From: Candidatus Margulisiibacteriota bacterium
GTDB taxonomy: Bacteria; Margulisbacteria; WOR-1; XYC2-FULL-46-14; JAHJBW01
DNA length: 15,347 bases
Assembly: GCA_018813405.1 (NCBI GenBank)
Contig: JAHJBW010000010.1
Coordinates: forward strand, 1 to 15,347
Direction: 5' to 3'
Part shown: positions 6,846 to 13,267 of the stretch, piece by piece
How the letters are laid out: each line of letters opens with the position of its first letter
Position numbering within the stretch: position 1 is the first letter of the stretch
Notes under the pieces: generated by a model
Database searches by the model: none
Told to the model about the DNA's origin: nothing
What the model saw: the letters and a program-made list of their open reading frames with translations, nothing else
Program-made: the position numbers and the translations under genes

Positions 6846-7136
6846 TTAGACTTTTACCCTGTCCCTGTCGGCTAACTCCCCTTTTTTACCCTTATTCCAT
6901 CCCGACACCTTTGAGAAATATCCAGTGACACGGGTAATATGGTCCACATTCCTCCCCGCTACCAGCACCCTTTCAAGTTTTTCCGGCGTCAGCTCCGCCA
7001 GCGCCCTGGGCTCTACCTTGACCTTCTCATCCTTATCGAACTGAGTGTGGCGAAAATAGAAATTGCCGTTATCATCCTGCGCCCATTCCACCCACGGGGT
7101 CCTTTCTAAAAACAGGTCTAGTTCTTCATGCGTCAT
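6846..7136 (-). CDS. Small protein resembling the C-terminal glycyl-radical tail of anaerobic ribonucleotide reductase
   Basis: A 96-residue protein whose last 30 residues (HITRVTGYFSKVSGWNKGK, then ELADRDR) closely resemble the C-terminal end of class III ribonucleotide reductase NrdD, where the R-[IV]-T-G-Y glycine carries the radical. Here that glycine is Gly72. The catalytic barrel, the substrate-binding part and the CxxC zinc motifs of NrdD are absent, so it is not a reductase itself. Residues 1-65 are charged and unfamiliar (MTHEELDLFLERTPWVEW). I chose ATG 7136, because GGAGGGGGTGA sits just upstream; a GTG at 7145 is too close to that site. It has its own consensus promoter and an operator-like dyad. 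By analogy with YfiD/GrcA it might be a spare radical domain, but this is inference. Confidence 0.8.
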   Translation of the reverse strand: MTHEELDLFLERTPWVEWAQDDNGNFYFRHTQFDKDEKVKVEPRALAELTPEKLERVLVAGRNVDHITRVTGYFSKVSGWNKGKKGELADRDRVKV

Positions 7137-7153
7137 GTCTATCACCCCCTCCT

Positions 7154-7182
7154 TATAATAAGTATAAAGTATACCTATTATA
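7154..7182. promoter_or_regulatory. Operator-like inverted repeat overlapping a -10 box
   Basis: Two 13-bp arms, TATAATAAGTATA (7154-7166) and TATACCTATTATA (7170-7182), are inverted copies with one mismatch and a 3-bp spacer. The right arm contains the -10 box of the minus-strand promoter at 7177-7204, so a bound dimeric regulator would block initiation. Its AT-richness means chance symmetry cannot be fully excluded. Confidence 0.55.
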
Positions 7183-7204
7183 CTTGCACAAAAGTTTTTG
7201 TCAA
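7177..7204 (-). promoter_or_regulatory. Consensus sigma-70 promoter of the NrdD-tail-like gene
   Basis: On the minus strand, a perfect TTGACA (7204-7199), 16 nt, and a perfect TATAAT (7182-7177). The predicted RNA start near 7170 gives a leader of about 34 nt carrying the strong Shine-Dalgarno of the small gene. It separates this gene from the ferredoxin gene upstream. Confidence 0.8.
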
Positions 7205-7226
7205 GCGAAATTTGCCGGGATAATAT

Positions 7227-7421
7227 CTAGCGATTTACTTCGATCACCTGCACGGGACAGCTGTCCGCAGCCTCAGTTATCTTTTCTTCAAATTGATTTA
7301 AGTCCGCTCCAAGCTTAACCGTTGCGGATTCAGCCCCTATTTCGAAAACATCGGGGCATATTTGCTCACACAATCCACAAAGGGTACAACCAGAAATTAT
7401 TTTCACACTGCTCAATGACAT
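7227..7421 (-). CDS. Ferredoxin, single [4Fe-4S] type
   Basis: Small cytosolic electron carrier of 64 aa. The cluster motif CTLCGLCEQICP places Cys12, Cys15, Cys18 and Cys22, and SCPVQVI supplies Cys55. As in other one-cluster ferredoxins, Cys12, Cys15, Cys18 and Cys55 would hold the cluster, with Cys22 free or in a disulphide. The acidic middle (FEIGAESATVKLGADLNQFEEK) is typical. AGGGGGTGA before the ATG contains the stop codon of the sugar-dehydrogenase gene, so the two genes are translationally linked. As the last gene of the ferritin-korAB run, it is the likely electron acceptor of KorAB. Confidence 0.95.
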   Translation of the reverse strand: MSLSSVKIISGCTLCGLCEQICPDVFEIGAESATVKLGADLNQFEEKITEAADSCPVQVIEVNR

Positions 7422-7427
7422 GTTATT

Positions 7428-8513
7428 TCACCCCCTATTTTCATTAGCATAAAATATACGGTAAATGACCCCCGCCAAATCATCTGAAACCAGCAATGAA
7501 CCGTCTGGCAGTATCTCGATATCAACCGGCCGCCCAAAGGCCCTGCCATTTTGAAGCCAGCCCTGAGCAAAAATCTCATAAGAATAGGGCCTGTTGTCCT
7601 TTAGTCTGACCAGGCTTATACGATAACCGATCGGTTCGCTTCTGTTCCACGACCCATGCTCGGCGATAAATATCTGGTCACGATATTCATCAGGGAACAT
7701 TTTACCGGTGTAGAACCTCATCCCCAGAGAAGCAACATGTGGTCCTAACTCCTGATCTGGAGGGGTAAAATCTGTCATTTTGAGCTCCTTGCCAAATTGA
7801 GGATCAGGAATATTGTTCCCATAAACATAAGGAAAACCAAAATTGAGTCCCGCTTTTGAAGCCCGATTGAGCTCGTCCGGAGGCAGATTGTCTCCTAACA
7901 AATCTCTGCCATTATCAGTAAACCACAATTCCCTGCTTACAGGATGCCAGTCAAATCCCACAGTATTTCTAACACCTCGCGCAAATATTTCCAGTGAAGA
8001 ACCATCGGGTTTCATGCGCAAGATCGAAGCGTATGGATCTCCCCTGGCACAAACATTACAGGGGGCCCCCACCGGGACATACAACCATCCATCTGGACCA
8101 AAACGGATAAACTTCCAACCATGATGTTCATCCTTGGGTAGATCCTGGTTGACAACATCAGGTTCTGGAGGATTTGACAGCCTTTCTTCGATGTCAGGGA
8201 AACGCAATATGCGGCCTATTTCGGCCACATAGAGATCGCCGTCCCGAAAGGCTACGCCATTCGGCATGTTCAACCCGTCCGCTATTGAATAAGTTATGCC
8301 GTCATGAACAGAATAAACCTTCCCCTGTTCTTTTGTCCCTACAAACAGAGTGCCATTCGGGCTCAGTGCCAATGATCGCGCACCTGGCAGATTTTCTGCA
8401 TATATCTCTATCTCAAATCCGGGTGGCAATTCGATCTTATCCTGGGGCAAGGCCAATGAAGCACCTGTCATTATGAGCGACATAATAATGAAAAGAATTT
8501 TTCTTCTATTCAT
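7428..8513 (-). CDS. PQQ-dependent sugar (sorbosone/glucose) dehydrogenase-like beta-propeller protein
   Basis: Predicted exported beta-propeller protein of the glucose/sorbosone dehydrogenase family, 361 aa. Residues 1-22 are a signal peptide (MNRRKILFIIMSLIMTGASLA). Family landmarks are LPPGFEIEIYAENLPGAR, GKVYSV, FRDGDLYVAEIGRILRF, a His pair in DEHHGWKFIRFGPDGWLYVPVG, ELWFTDNGRDLLGD, and the blade IFIAEHGSWNRSEPIGYR. The C-terminus LPDGSLLVSDDLAGVIYRIFY closes the propeller. A two-cysteine element, CNVC, is visible near the putative active face. PQQ binding is predicted from family only, and no PQQ synthesis genes are visible. The start overlaps the FMN-reductase stop (ATGA), an odd pairing of an exported protein with cytosolic redox enzymes. 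Confidence 0.88.
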   Translation of the reverse strand: MNRRKILFIIMSLIMTGASLALPQDKIELPPGFEIEIYAENLPGARSLALSPNGTLFVGTKEQGKVYSVHDGITYSIADGLNMPNGVAFRDGDLYVAEIGRILRFPDIEERLSNPPEPDVVNQDLPKDEHHGWKFIRFGPDGWLYVPVGAPCNVCARGDPYASILRMKPDGSSLEIFARGVRNTVGFDWHPVSRELWFTDNGRDLLGDNLPPDELNRASKAGLNFGFPYVYGNNIPDPQFGKELKMTDFTPPDQELGPHVASLGMRFYTGKMFPDEYRDQIFIAEHGSWNRSEPIGYRISLVRLKDNRPYSYEIFAQGWLQNGRAFGRPVDIEILPDGSLLVSDDLAGVIYRIFYANENRG

Positions 8514-9016
8514 TTAATGGCCACTTTTAATTTTACAAGCCCTTCAAGCATTCCTTTTGCCTGTTTGCCAAAAGTTTTTTCGTCAAAGGCATCTCTGATA
8601 TTCGGCACATAAACGGCTTGCAAAATCGGGTGCATTCCCAAAGCCAGACAGGTCAATTTCAACGCCTGTATACCCCGTGTCCCACCCCACGGCCCCATCG
8701 ACACACCACAAAGCCCGACCGGCTTGCCAAAATATTCCTCGTAGAGCATGTCCAAAAACATCTTCAATTCACCAGAATAGCCGTGGTTATATTCCGGCGC
8801 CACCATGACCAGCGCGTCAGCCTTGTTGACCTTCTCCGCCCATTTCTTTGCCTGCGGGATATTACCAATGTTGTCCGTGGCTGCCAGCCGATAATCCCTG
8901 ATATCCACCATCTCTGAATCTATGCCTGATTCTTTGGCGATCTCCATGGCAAGATTCGCCACCTTTTCTGAAAAGCGACCTTCGCGCGCCGTCCCTAATA
9001 TAATTGGGATATACAT
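8510..9016 (-). CDS. NAD(P)H-dependent FMN reductase
   Basis: Flavodoxin-fold oxidoreductase of 168 aa in the NADPH-dependent FMN reductase (chromate/quinone reductase-like) family. It has the phosphate-binding loop LGTAREGRFSEKVA at the N-terminus, the signature PEYNHGYSG (74-82) that contacts the flavin, and GPWGGTRG (108-115). The ATG at 9016-9014 is chosen: AGGAGG is 6 nt upstream, and the codon before it (TTG) is not needed. It begins 15 nt after korB stops and overlaps the sugar-dehydrogenase start. In this operon it could move electrons between NAD(P)H, flavins and iron, but the true acceptor is unknown. Confidence 0.93.
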   Translation of the reverse strand: MYIPIILGTAREGRFSEKVANLAMEIAKESGIDSEMVDIRDYRLAATDNIGNIPQAKKWAEKVNKADALVMVAPEYNHGYSGELKMFLDMLYEEYFGKPVGLCGVSMGPWGGTRGIQALKLTCLALGMHPILQAVYVPNIRDAFDEKTFGKQAKGMLEGLVKLKVAIK

Positions 9017-9031
9017 CAAAATCCTCCTTTT

Positions 9032-9895
9032 TTAGGCTTTTTTAAATGTCAACAGTTCCAACAAGTGTTCTTTGTCAGGGTTCCTCTGGAATAAAGGTCT
9101 ATTATCTTCAGCATATGCCGAAAGGTTTTTCTCAAAAATTGTCTTTTTAGGATTTACGTAAAAAATGCCGAGAGGGAGTTTTTCAGTCTCAATGGCCCGC
9201 TTGAAAGCGGCGACCCTGTCGCACGGATCATGAGTTTCTTCAAGAAAATAAGTGTTTTCCTTGAACCAGGCGTAAGTATTCACCTTGTTAAAAGAAACGC
9301 AGGGCTGAAAAATATCAACTAGCGCAAAGCCCCTGTGTTGTATAGCTTTTTTCATCATCTCGACTGTGTGCTCTGGATTGCCGATATACGTCCTTGCCAC
9401 AAAAGAGGCATCCTGCGCTATGGCCATAGCGATAGGATTGAAAGGCATTTCAGAAACCCCCTCGACCTGGACAGGGGTCTTAAAGCCGCATTGGCTGGTG
9501 GGCGAGGCCTGGCCTTTGGTAAGGCCGTAAACCATATTATTGTGTACAAAGCAGGTTATGTCCGGGTTCCTGCGGATGGTATGAATGAAATGGTTGCCGC
9601 CTTCACCATACATATCCCCATCACCGCTTTCCGCTATTACGACCAGTCCCGGATTGGAGGCCTTGATGCCGGTAGCTGGCGGCAGGGCCCTGCCATGCAG
9701 GCCGTTAAAAAAGTTGCATTTGAGATAATGGGGTATCTTGGCCGCCTGTCCAATGCCCGAAACGATCACAAGGTTTTGCGGCTCAATCTCAAGTTCAGCC
9801 AGTGCTTGCTTCAAGGCGTTGAGGATGCCAAAGTTCCCACATCCCGGACACCAGGCAATATCAATCTTACCAGGATCATAGTCTTTCTTGTCCAT
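9032..9895 (-). CDS. korB: 2-oxoacid:ferredoxin oxidoreductase, beta subunit
   Basis: Thiamine-diphosphate subunit of 2-oxoacid:ferredoxin oxidoreductase, which converts a 2-oxoacid and CoA to acyl-CoA and CO2 and passes electrons to ferredoxin; 287 aa. WCPGCGNFG (15-23) starts the thiamine/cluster-binding region, GDGDMYGEGGNH (91-102) is the Mg-thiamine motif, and NNMVYGLTKGQ (119-129) follows. Candidate cluster cysteines are Cys16, Cys19 and Cys199. The third, which in archaeal enzymes sits after GIG, is Gln50 here; Cys60 may replace it. The ATG at 9895 overlaps the korA stop (TAATG), and upstream extension is unnecessary. Ferredoxin is encoded three genes downstream. The preferred substrate (2-oxoglutarate or another) cannot be told. 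Confidence 0.95.
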   Translation of the reverse strand: MDKKDYDPGKIDIAWCPGCGNFGILNALKQALAELEIEPQNLVIVSGIGQAAKIPHYLKCNFFNGLHGRALPPATGIKASNPGLVVIAESGDGDMYGEGGNHFIHTIRRNPDITCFVHNNMVYGLTKGQASPTSQCGFKTPVQVEGVSEMPFNPIAMAIAQDASFVARTYIGNPEHTVEMMKKAIQHRGFALVDIFQPCVSFNKVNTYAWFKENTYFLEETHDPCDRVAAFKRAIETEKLPLGIFYVNPKKTIFEKNLSAYAEDNRPLFQRNPDKEHLLELLTFKKA

Positions 9896-11505
9896 TATAT
9901 TATAGACTCCAAACCCGCTATTATTTCCTCGACCGAAAAGGCAAGCCCGTTGCATTTGTTGATCTTATCTTTTATCTCAAAACCTGTCTGGAGCTTGATC
10001 AAGCCGGCAAACTGTGAAGCGGCATTGTTTTCGATCATGATCACTTTTTGCGCTTTGTTCAGATATTGCAGAGTCTTAGGATGCAGGGGGTAGACCTGGC
10101 TGAAACAAAGAAAAGCTATGTCTTTTCTCCCCATTCTTTCCAGCGCTTCACAGATCATCTGGCGAGTTGTGCCCCAGCCCACAACTAAAATTTTGTACTC
10201 TTTGCCGCCGATCAGTTCCGGCTCAAGCGCTGCCGCAATTAATCCATCAAGCTTTTTTAATCTCTTGTGGACAAGGCTATCGCGCTGCTCAAGGTCCTCG
10301 GTAATATGGCCTTCTGGATCATGCTCATCACTGTCCACGCAAATCAACCCCTCTCCATGACCGGGGATTCCTCTGGGAGAAACGCCATTTTTAGCCGGAG
10401 CATATCTTTTATAATCTTGATCGGTTTTAATAAAACAGTGTTCAACCTTAAGTCCTTCAGTTTTCAATTCGGCTACATTGTAATAGGAATCCATCAGGTA
10501 TTGATCAGTCAGCACAAAGACCGGCACCTGGTATTTGTCGGCAAGGTTGAAGGCGTTTTGAGTAAGATAAAAAGCCTCTTCTATATCCCCGGGAGCAAAA
10601 ATGGCGCGCGGGAATTCGCCATGCCCTGCATATAAAACCAGGTTTAGGTCGCCTTGTTCGGTACGGGTGGGAAGCCCGGTGGCGGGGCCCGGCCTTTGCG
10701 CCAGGTGGATGACCACCGGCAACTCCAGCATGCCTGCCAGGCTCAATCCCTCGGTCATGAGGGCAAAACCGCCTCCAGAGGTCGAGACCAAGGCACGACC
10801 ACCCGCGTACCACGCGCCAAGCGCCATGTTCATGGCCGAGATCTCGTCCTCAGCCTGCTCTGTCACTATGCCAAAACGCCTGGCATGCTGTGACAGAAAA
10901 ACAAGAACTCCGGTAGAAGGGGACATTGGATAGGCCGAGATAAAATTACAGCCGCCGGCGATAGCCCCCAATCCAACTGCATCGGCACCATTCAGCAGCA
11001 GCTGGCCCTTGACCTTGTCATCTTTTTTTACGTCTACATCGATTCTTTTGGAAGAAACAAGCTCCCTGCCCTTTCGATGGCCTTTTTCCGCGGCTTCAAG
11101 GTTTTCATGTACTACTTTTTCTGCCTTTGCGGAAAAATGTCTTTTGACCTGCTCATTAAGGATAGAAAGCTCGACATCGAACAGTCCGCAAACCAGGCCG
11201 GTCGCAACCATATTGTTCTGTTCTTCTATAACAACAGTTTCTTTTGTTGTTCTGGATTCCAGATGTTTTGTTCTGGAGGGATTAAGTGAGAGTAAAAGAT
11301 CGATCTTGTCAACATATGCCATGACTGGGCCGGAAGAAACCCTGATGGAGGTGGTATTCACCCCTCCTCTGACCCGGGACATGTATTCCTTGGTAGCAAA
11401 CACATTATAGCCGTCCTGTTTGAGGATTGCCGTCAAGACGGACTCGACAGTTTTCAGGCCCTGGCCAGCTTCTCCGCATAAAACTATTGAGACATCATTT
11501 TTCAT
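9895..11505 (-). CDS. korA: 2-oxoacid:ferredoxin oxidoreductase, fused gamma-alpha subunit
   Basis: Large subunit of 536 aa in which the gamma and alpha domains are fused. The gamma domain (about 1-150) starts IVLCGEAGQGLKTVESVL and has ATKEYMSRVRGGVNTTSIR. The alpha/pyrimidine-binding domain (about 170-536) has YPMSPST (192-198), the catalytic-contact segment TEQAEDEISAMNMALGAWYAG, STSGGGFALMTEG (241-253) and RPGPATGLPTRTEQGD (271-286). This matches the KorA-type two-subunit enzymes, which lack an own ferredoxin domain. The start overlaps the ferritin-like gene's stop (ATGA) and its stop overlaps korB. It acts in the cytosol in central carbon metabolism, supplying reduced ferredoxin. Confidence 0.95.
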   Translation of the reverse strand: MKNDVSIVLCGEAGQGLKTVESVLTAILKQDGYNVFATKEYMSRVRGGVNTTSIRVSSGPVMAYVDKIDLLLSLNPSRTKHLESRTTKETVVIEEQNNMVATGLVCGLFDVELSILNEQVKRHFSAKAEKVVHENLEAAEKGHRKGRELVSSKRIDVDVKKDDKVKGQLLLNGADAVGLGAIAGGCNFISAYPMSPSTGVLVFLSQHARRFGIVTEQAEDEISAMNMALGAWYAGGRALVSTSGGGFALMTEGLSLAGMLELPVVIHLAQRPGPATGLPTRTEQGDLNLVLYAGHGEFPRAIFAPGDIEEAFYLTQNAFNLADKYQVPVFVLTDQYLMDSYYNVAELKTEGLKVEHCFIKTDQDYKRYAPAKNGVSPRGIPGHGEGLICVDSDEHDPEGHITEDLEQRDSLVHKRLKKLDGLIAAALEPELIGGKEYKILVVGWGTTRQMICEALERMGRKDIAFLCFSQVYPLHPKTLQYLNKAQKVIMIENNAASQFAGLIKLQTGFEIKDKINKCNGLAFSVEEIIAGLESII

Positions 11506-11939
11506 CCTAGCAATTGGGAAAGTTCAACTACATGTTCCTGTTCATCAAGGATCACATGCCTGATCTCATGTTCAAGCGTCTCAAATTCATACGGCAGTTC
11601 TTTTTTGCTGTCCATCACCTTTTGGTAAATCTGCTTGTAAAAATCTATGGCGTCTTTCTCGCCCTTCAAGTTTACCTTAAGGATTTCTGGAACCCCTTTG
11701 GCTCGGCGGGTTTCGGCAATGCCCATGCTCGGTTCGCCGTTAAGATAAGCCCCGATCAAGCTGCGGAATTTAGCTTCATGCTTTTCTTCATCGGCAGCGA
11801 TCTCTTTGATCCTTTCGATTGTTTTTTCCGAGCACTCGCCTTTTATCAGTTCCGCGTGCGCCAGGTACTGGATCCTCGCCTGATGCTCCAATTCCAGAGC
11901 CCTGTTGAGCATTTTGACCAATTCTTCTTTAATTGCCAT
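11502..11939 (-). CDS. Ferritin-like di-iron protein (bacterioferritin/rubrerythrin type)
   Basis: Four-helix-bundle protein of 145 aa with a probable di-iron centre, likely in iron storage or peroxide removal. Helix 1 has RALELEHQARIQYLAHAELI, with candidate ligands Glu16/Glu18. Helix 2 has DEEKHEAKF, giving an ExxH at Glu51-His54. Helix 3 has GEKDAIDFYKQIY, with Glu94. Helix 4 has LDEQEHVVELSQLLG, giving an ExxH at Glu133-His136. There is no rubredoxin domain. I chose ATG 11939 because AGGAGG is 7 nt upstream; the frame stays open far upstream, but that stretch overlaps the next gene and is not protein-like. It is the first gene of the korAB run, with its own promoter. Confidence 0.9.
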   Translation of the reverse strand: MAIKEELVKMLNRALELEHQARIQYLAHAELIKGECSEKTIERIKEIAADEEKHEAKFRSLIGAYLNGEPSMGIAETRRAKGVPEILKVNLKGEKDAIDFYKQIYQKVMDSKKELPYEFETLEHEIRHVILDEQEHVVELSQLLG

Positions 11940-11964
11940 TTGAATACCTCCTATTTTTGTGTTC

Positions 11965-11993
11965 ATCTTACACCCCAAAAAACGTTTATTCAA
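11965..11993 (-). promoter_or_regulatory. Promoter of the ferritin-korAB operon
   Basis: On the minus strand, TTGAAT (11993-11988), 17 nt, TAAGAT (11970-11965). The predicted start near 11958 gives a leader of about 20 nt containing the AGGAGG of the ferritin-like gene. The spacer holds a 14-base motif, TTTTTGGGGTGTAA (11981-11968), which recurs with one change in the promoter of the Rrf2 gene. Confidence 0.6.
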
Positions 11994-12048
11994 GTCATTA
12001 TTTTGGGAATGTATCGCAATTACAAAAGAGTCATTCGATGGACAGTTA

Positions 12049-12432
12049 TTAAGCCAGCTCACTGATGGTTGTCGAAAAGAGATCATGGAGGCATTTTTTT
12101 ATCGAGGTCAGTTTTTTGCGGAACTTACAGCTCTTACTAAAAGAACAGGCATTTAGGTTCAAGATGCACTCACTAAGGACCATGGGCCCTTCAACATCTT
12201 CGATCACTTTTCCCACCACTATCTTGGACGGCTCCTTGGCCAGGCTAATGCCGCCGCCTTTTCCCTTGCGAGAGATCAGGTATCCCTTCCTCGCCAGGGT
12301 TTGAACAACTTTGGAAAGATGATTGAAGGGTATCTTAAGATCCCTGGCAAACTTGCGGCTTGTCCCCTCCCCCTCCCTGGCAAGGTGGATAAGCAGTCTC
12401 ACAGCATAATCAGATGATCTGGTCAGTTTCAT
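12049..12432 (-). CDS. Rrf2-family Fe-S transcriptional regulator (NsrR/IscR-like)
   Basis: DNA-binding regulator of 127 aa. It has the Rrf2 winged helix: MKLTRSSDYAVRLLIHLA, a recognition helix region KIPFNHLSKVVQTLARKGYL, and the wing SRKGKGGGISLAKEP. It carries cluster cysteines Cys89, Cys96 and Cys102 in EGPMVLSECILNLNACSFSKSC, with a further Cys114. The cysteine layout and the C-terminus resemble NsrR, the nitric-oxide sensor, or IscR, so it probably senses NO, oxidants or Fe-S status. The start at ATG 12432 matches the family N-terminus; a -10 box ends 7 nt before it, so the mRNA may be leaderless. It lies upstream of the ferritin-korAB operon and shares a promoter motif with it. Confidence 0.93.
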   Translation of the reverse strand: MKLTRSSDYAVRLLIHLAREGEGTSRKFARDLKIPFNHLSKVVQTLARKGYLISRKGKGGGISLAKEPSKIVVGKVIEDVEGPMVLSECILNLNACSFSKSCKFRKKLTSIKKCLHDLFSTTISELA

Positions 12433-12439
12433 GCTATCA

Positions 12440-12468
12440 ATATTAACCTTTACACCGCAAAAATTCAA
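12440..12468 (-). promoter_or_regulatory. Promoter of the Rrf2 regulator gene (leaderless)
   Basis: On the minus strand, TTGAAT (12468-12463), 17 nt, TAATAT (12445-12440), then 7 nt to the ATG. The spacer contains TTTTTGCGGTGTAA (12463-12450), a 13-of-14 match to the motif in the ferritin-operon promoter. It may be an operator for autoregulation. Confidence 0.55.
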
Positions 12469-12513
12469 CCTGGCATAAATGAAATTTCAACAAAATGCTC
12501 CCGATATACGGAT

Positions 12514-13257
12514 ATGACGAACATTTCTATGACATCACCTCTGCCGGCTGGCAGGTTAATACGCAAATTGATCGAAGATAATGGCCCTCTCTCAGGTCAG
12601 ACAATTTCTTGTGTGTCGGCCTTTATTCTTTCCACAAAGATCACCTGTGCTCCCAATATTTTTGATTCTCTCTTTGACGCCAGACATATCAAGGTGGTAG
12701 AACCCCGCCATCTTCCACCCAGATTCCTATTTTCAAGTCATACCGAAGGGGAGAGAGCGCTTGCACACCTTGAGATCATCAGTAACTATTTTTTTCTCAA
12801 CCCTCCCAGGGAAGAAGACAATGTCCTGGCCCCAATGGCTTGCGACTGTTGTTTTGATTCAAGATATCTTGATTACTTGGCCTCAACCTTAAGCCTGCGG
12901 CAAATTGGCTCAAGATTAATAATACGCGTTAACGGAGAAGATATTGGAATGTTCGAGAAAACAAATGCCGCGAGTCCTTTTTGGGGATGGATGAAAGATC
13001 TCGGTTTCAACCTTATTTCCCTTATGCGGCACTCTGTCACCGGGACATTTTTGTTTCGTATCATCTCTTTCCAAAGGAGCAGAAGAGTTGATCCTGATAG
13101 CATAAGAAGGACATTAACATCCGCAGTTGAATGGGAAAGGTCGATCTTTCCCAGCCGAGAAATAAAGGCGCACAAACAAGCGCCGGCCCTTGAGAGGATA
13201 AGGCGGTTCGAAGGCCTGATACCCACTTTCTTAGAAGCAGGTTGCTCACAGTACTAA
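12514..13257 (+). CDS. Unknown protein, CDCC-motif family, copy 1
   Basis: A 247-residue soluble protein I do not recognise, paralogous to the next gene. Shared blocks in order are PAGRLIRKLI (11-20), LSGQTISCVSAF (26-37), IFDSLFDARHIKVVEP (49-64), ACDCCFDSRYLDYL (109-122), RLIIRV (134-139) and RTLTSAVEWER (199-209). There is no signal peptide or membrane segment. Three cysteines (110, 112, 113) between two aspartates suggest a metal, Fe-S or thiol site. The stretch from RYLDYL to RLIIRV, then a DLGFNLISL strand and a TFLFRIISF strand, resembles the C-terminal half of a class I methyltransferase fold, but no GxGxG motif is visible, so this is weak. No good Shine-Dalgarno precedes the ATG. It is divergent from the Rrf2 gene. 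Confidence 0.75.
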   Translation: MTNISMTSPLPAGRLIRKLIEDNGPLSGQTISCVSAFILSTKITCAPNIFDSLFDARHIKVVEPRHLPPRFLFSSHTEGERALAHLEIISNYFFLNPPREEDNVLAPMACDCCFDSRYLDYLASTLSLRQIGSRLIIRVNGEDIGMFEKTNAASPFWGWMKDLGFNLISLMRHSVTGTFLFRIISFQRSRRVDPDSIRRTLTSAVEWERSIFPSREIKAHKQAPALERIRRFEGLIPTFLEAGCSQY

Positions 13258-13267
13258 AAAAAGCCGT

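Noticed and set aside
10505..10813. Open frames within korA on both strands
   Set aside because: They are out-of-frame shadows of the continuous korA reading frame, which carries all family motifs.
11940..12086. N-terminal extension of the ferritin-like protein
   Set aside because: The extension overlaps the Rrf2 gene end, is not like ferritin, and a strong AGGAGG supports the start at 11939.
12485..12510. Promoter for the first CDCC-family gene (TATACG near 12505)
   Set aside because: The box is only 3 nt from the ATG and no -35 at usual spacing was found; too weak to list.
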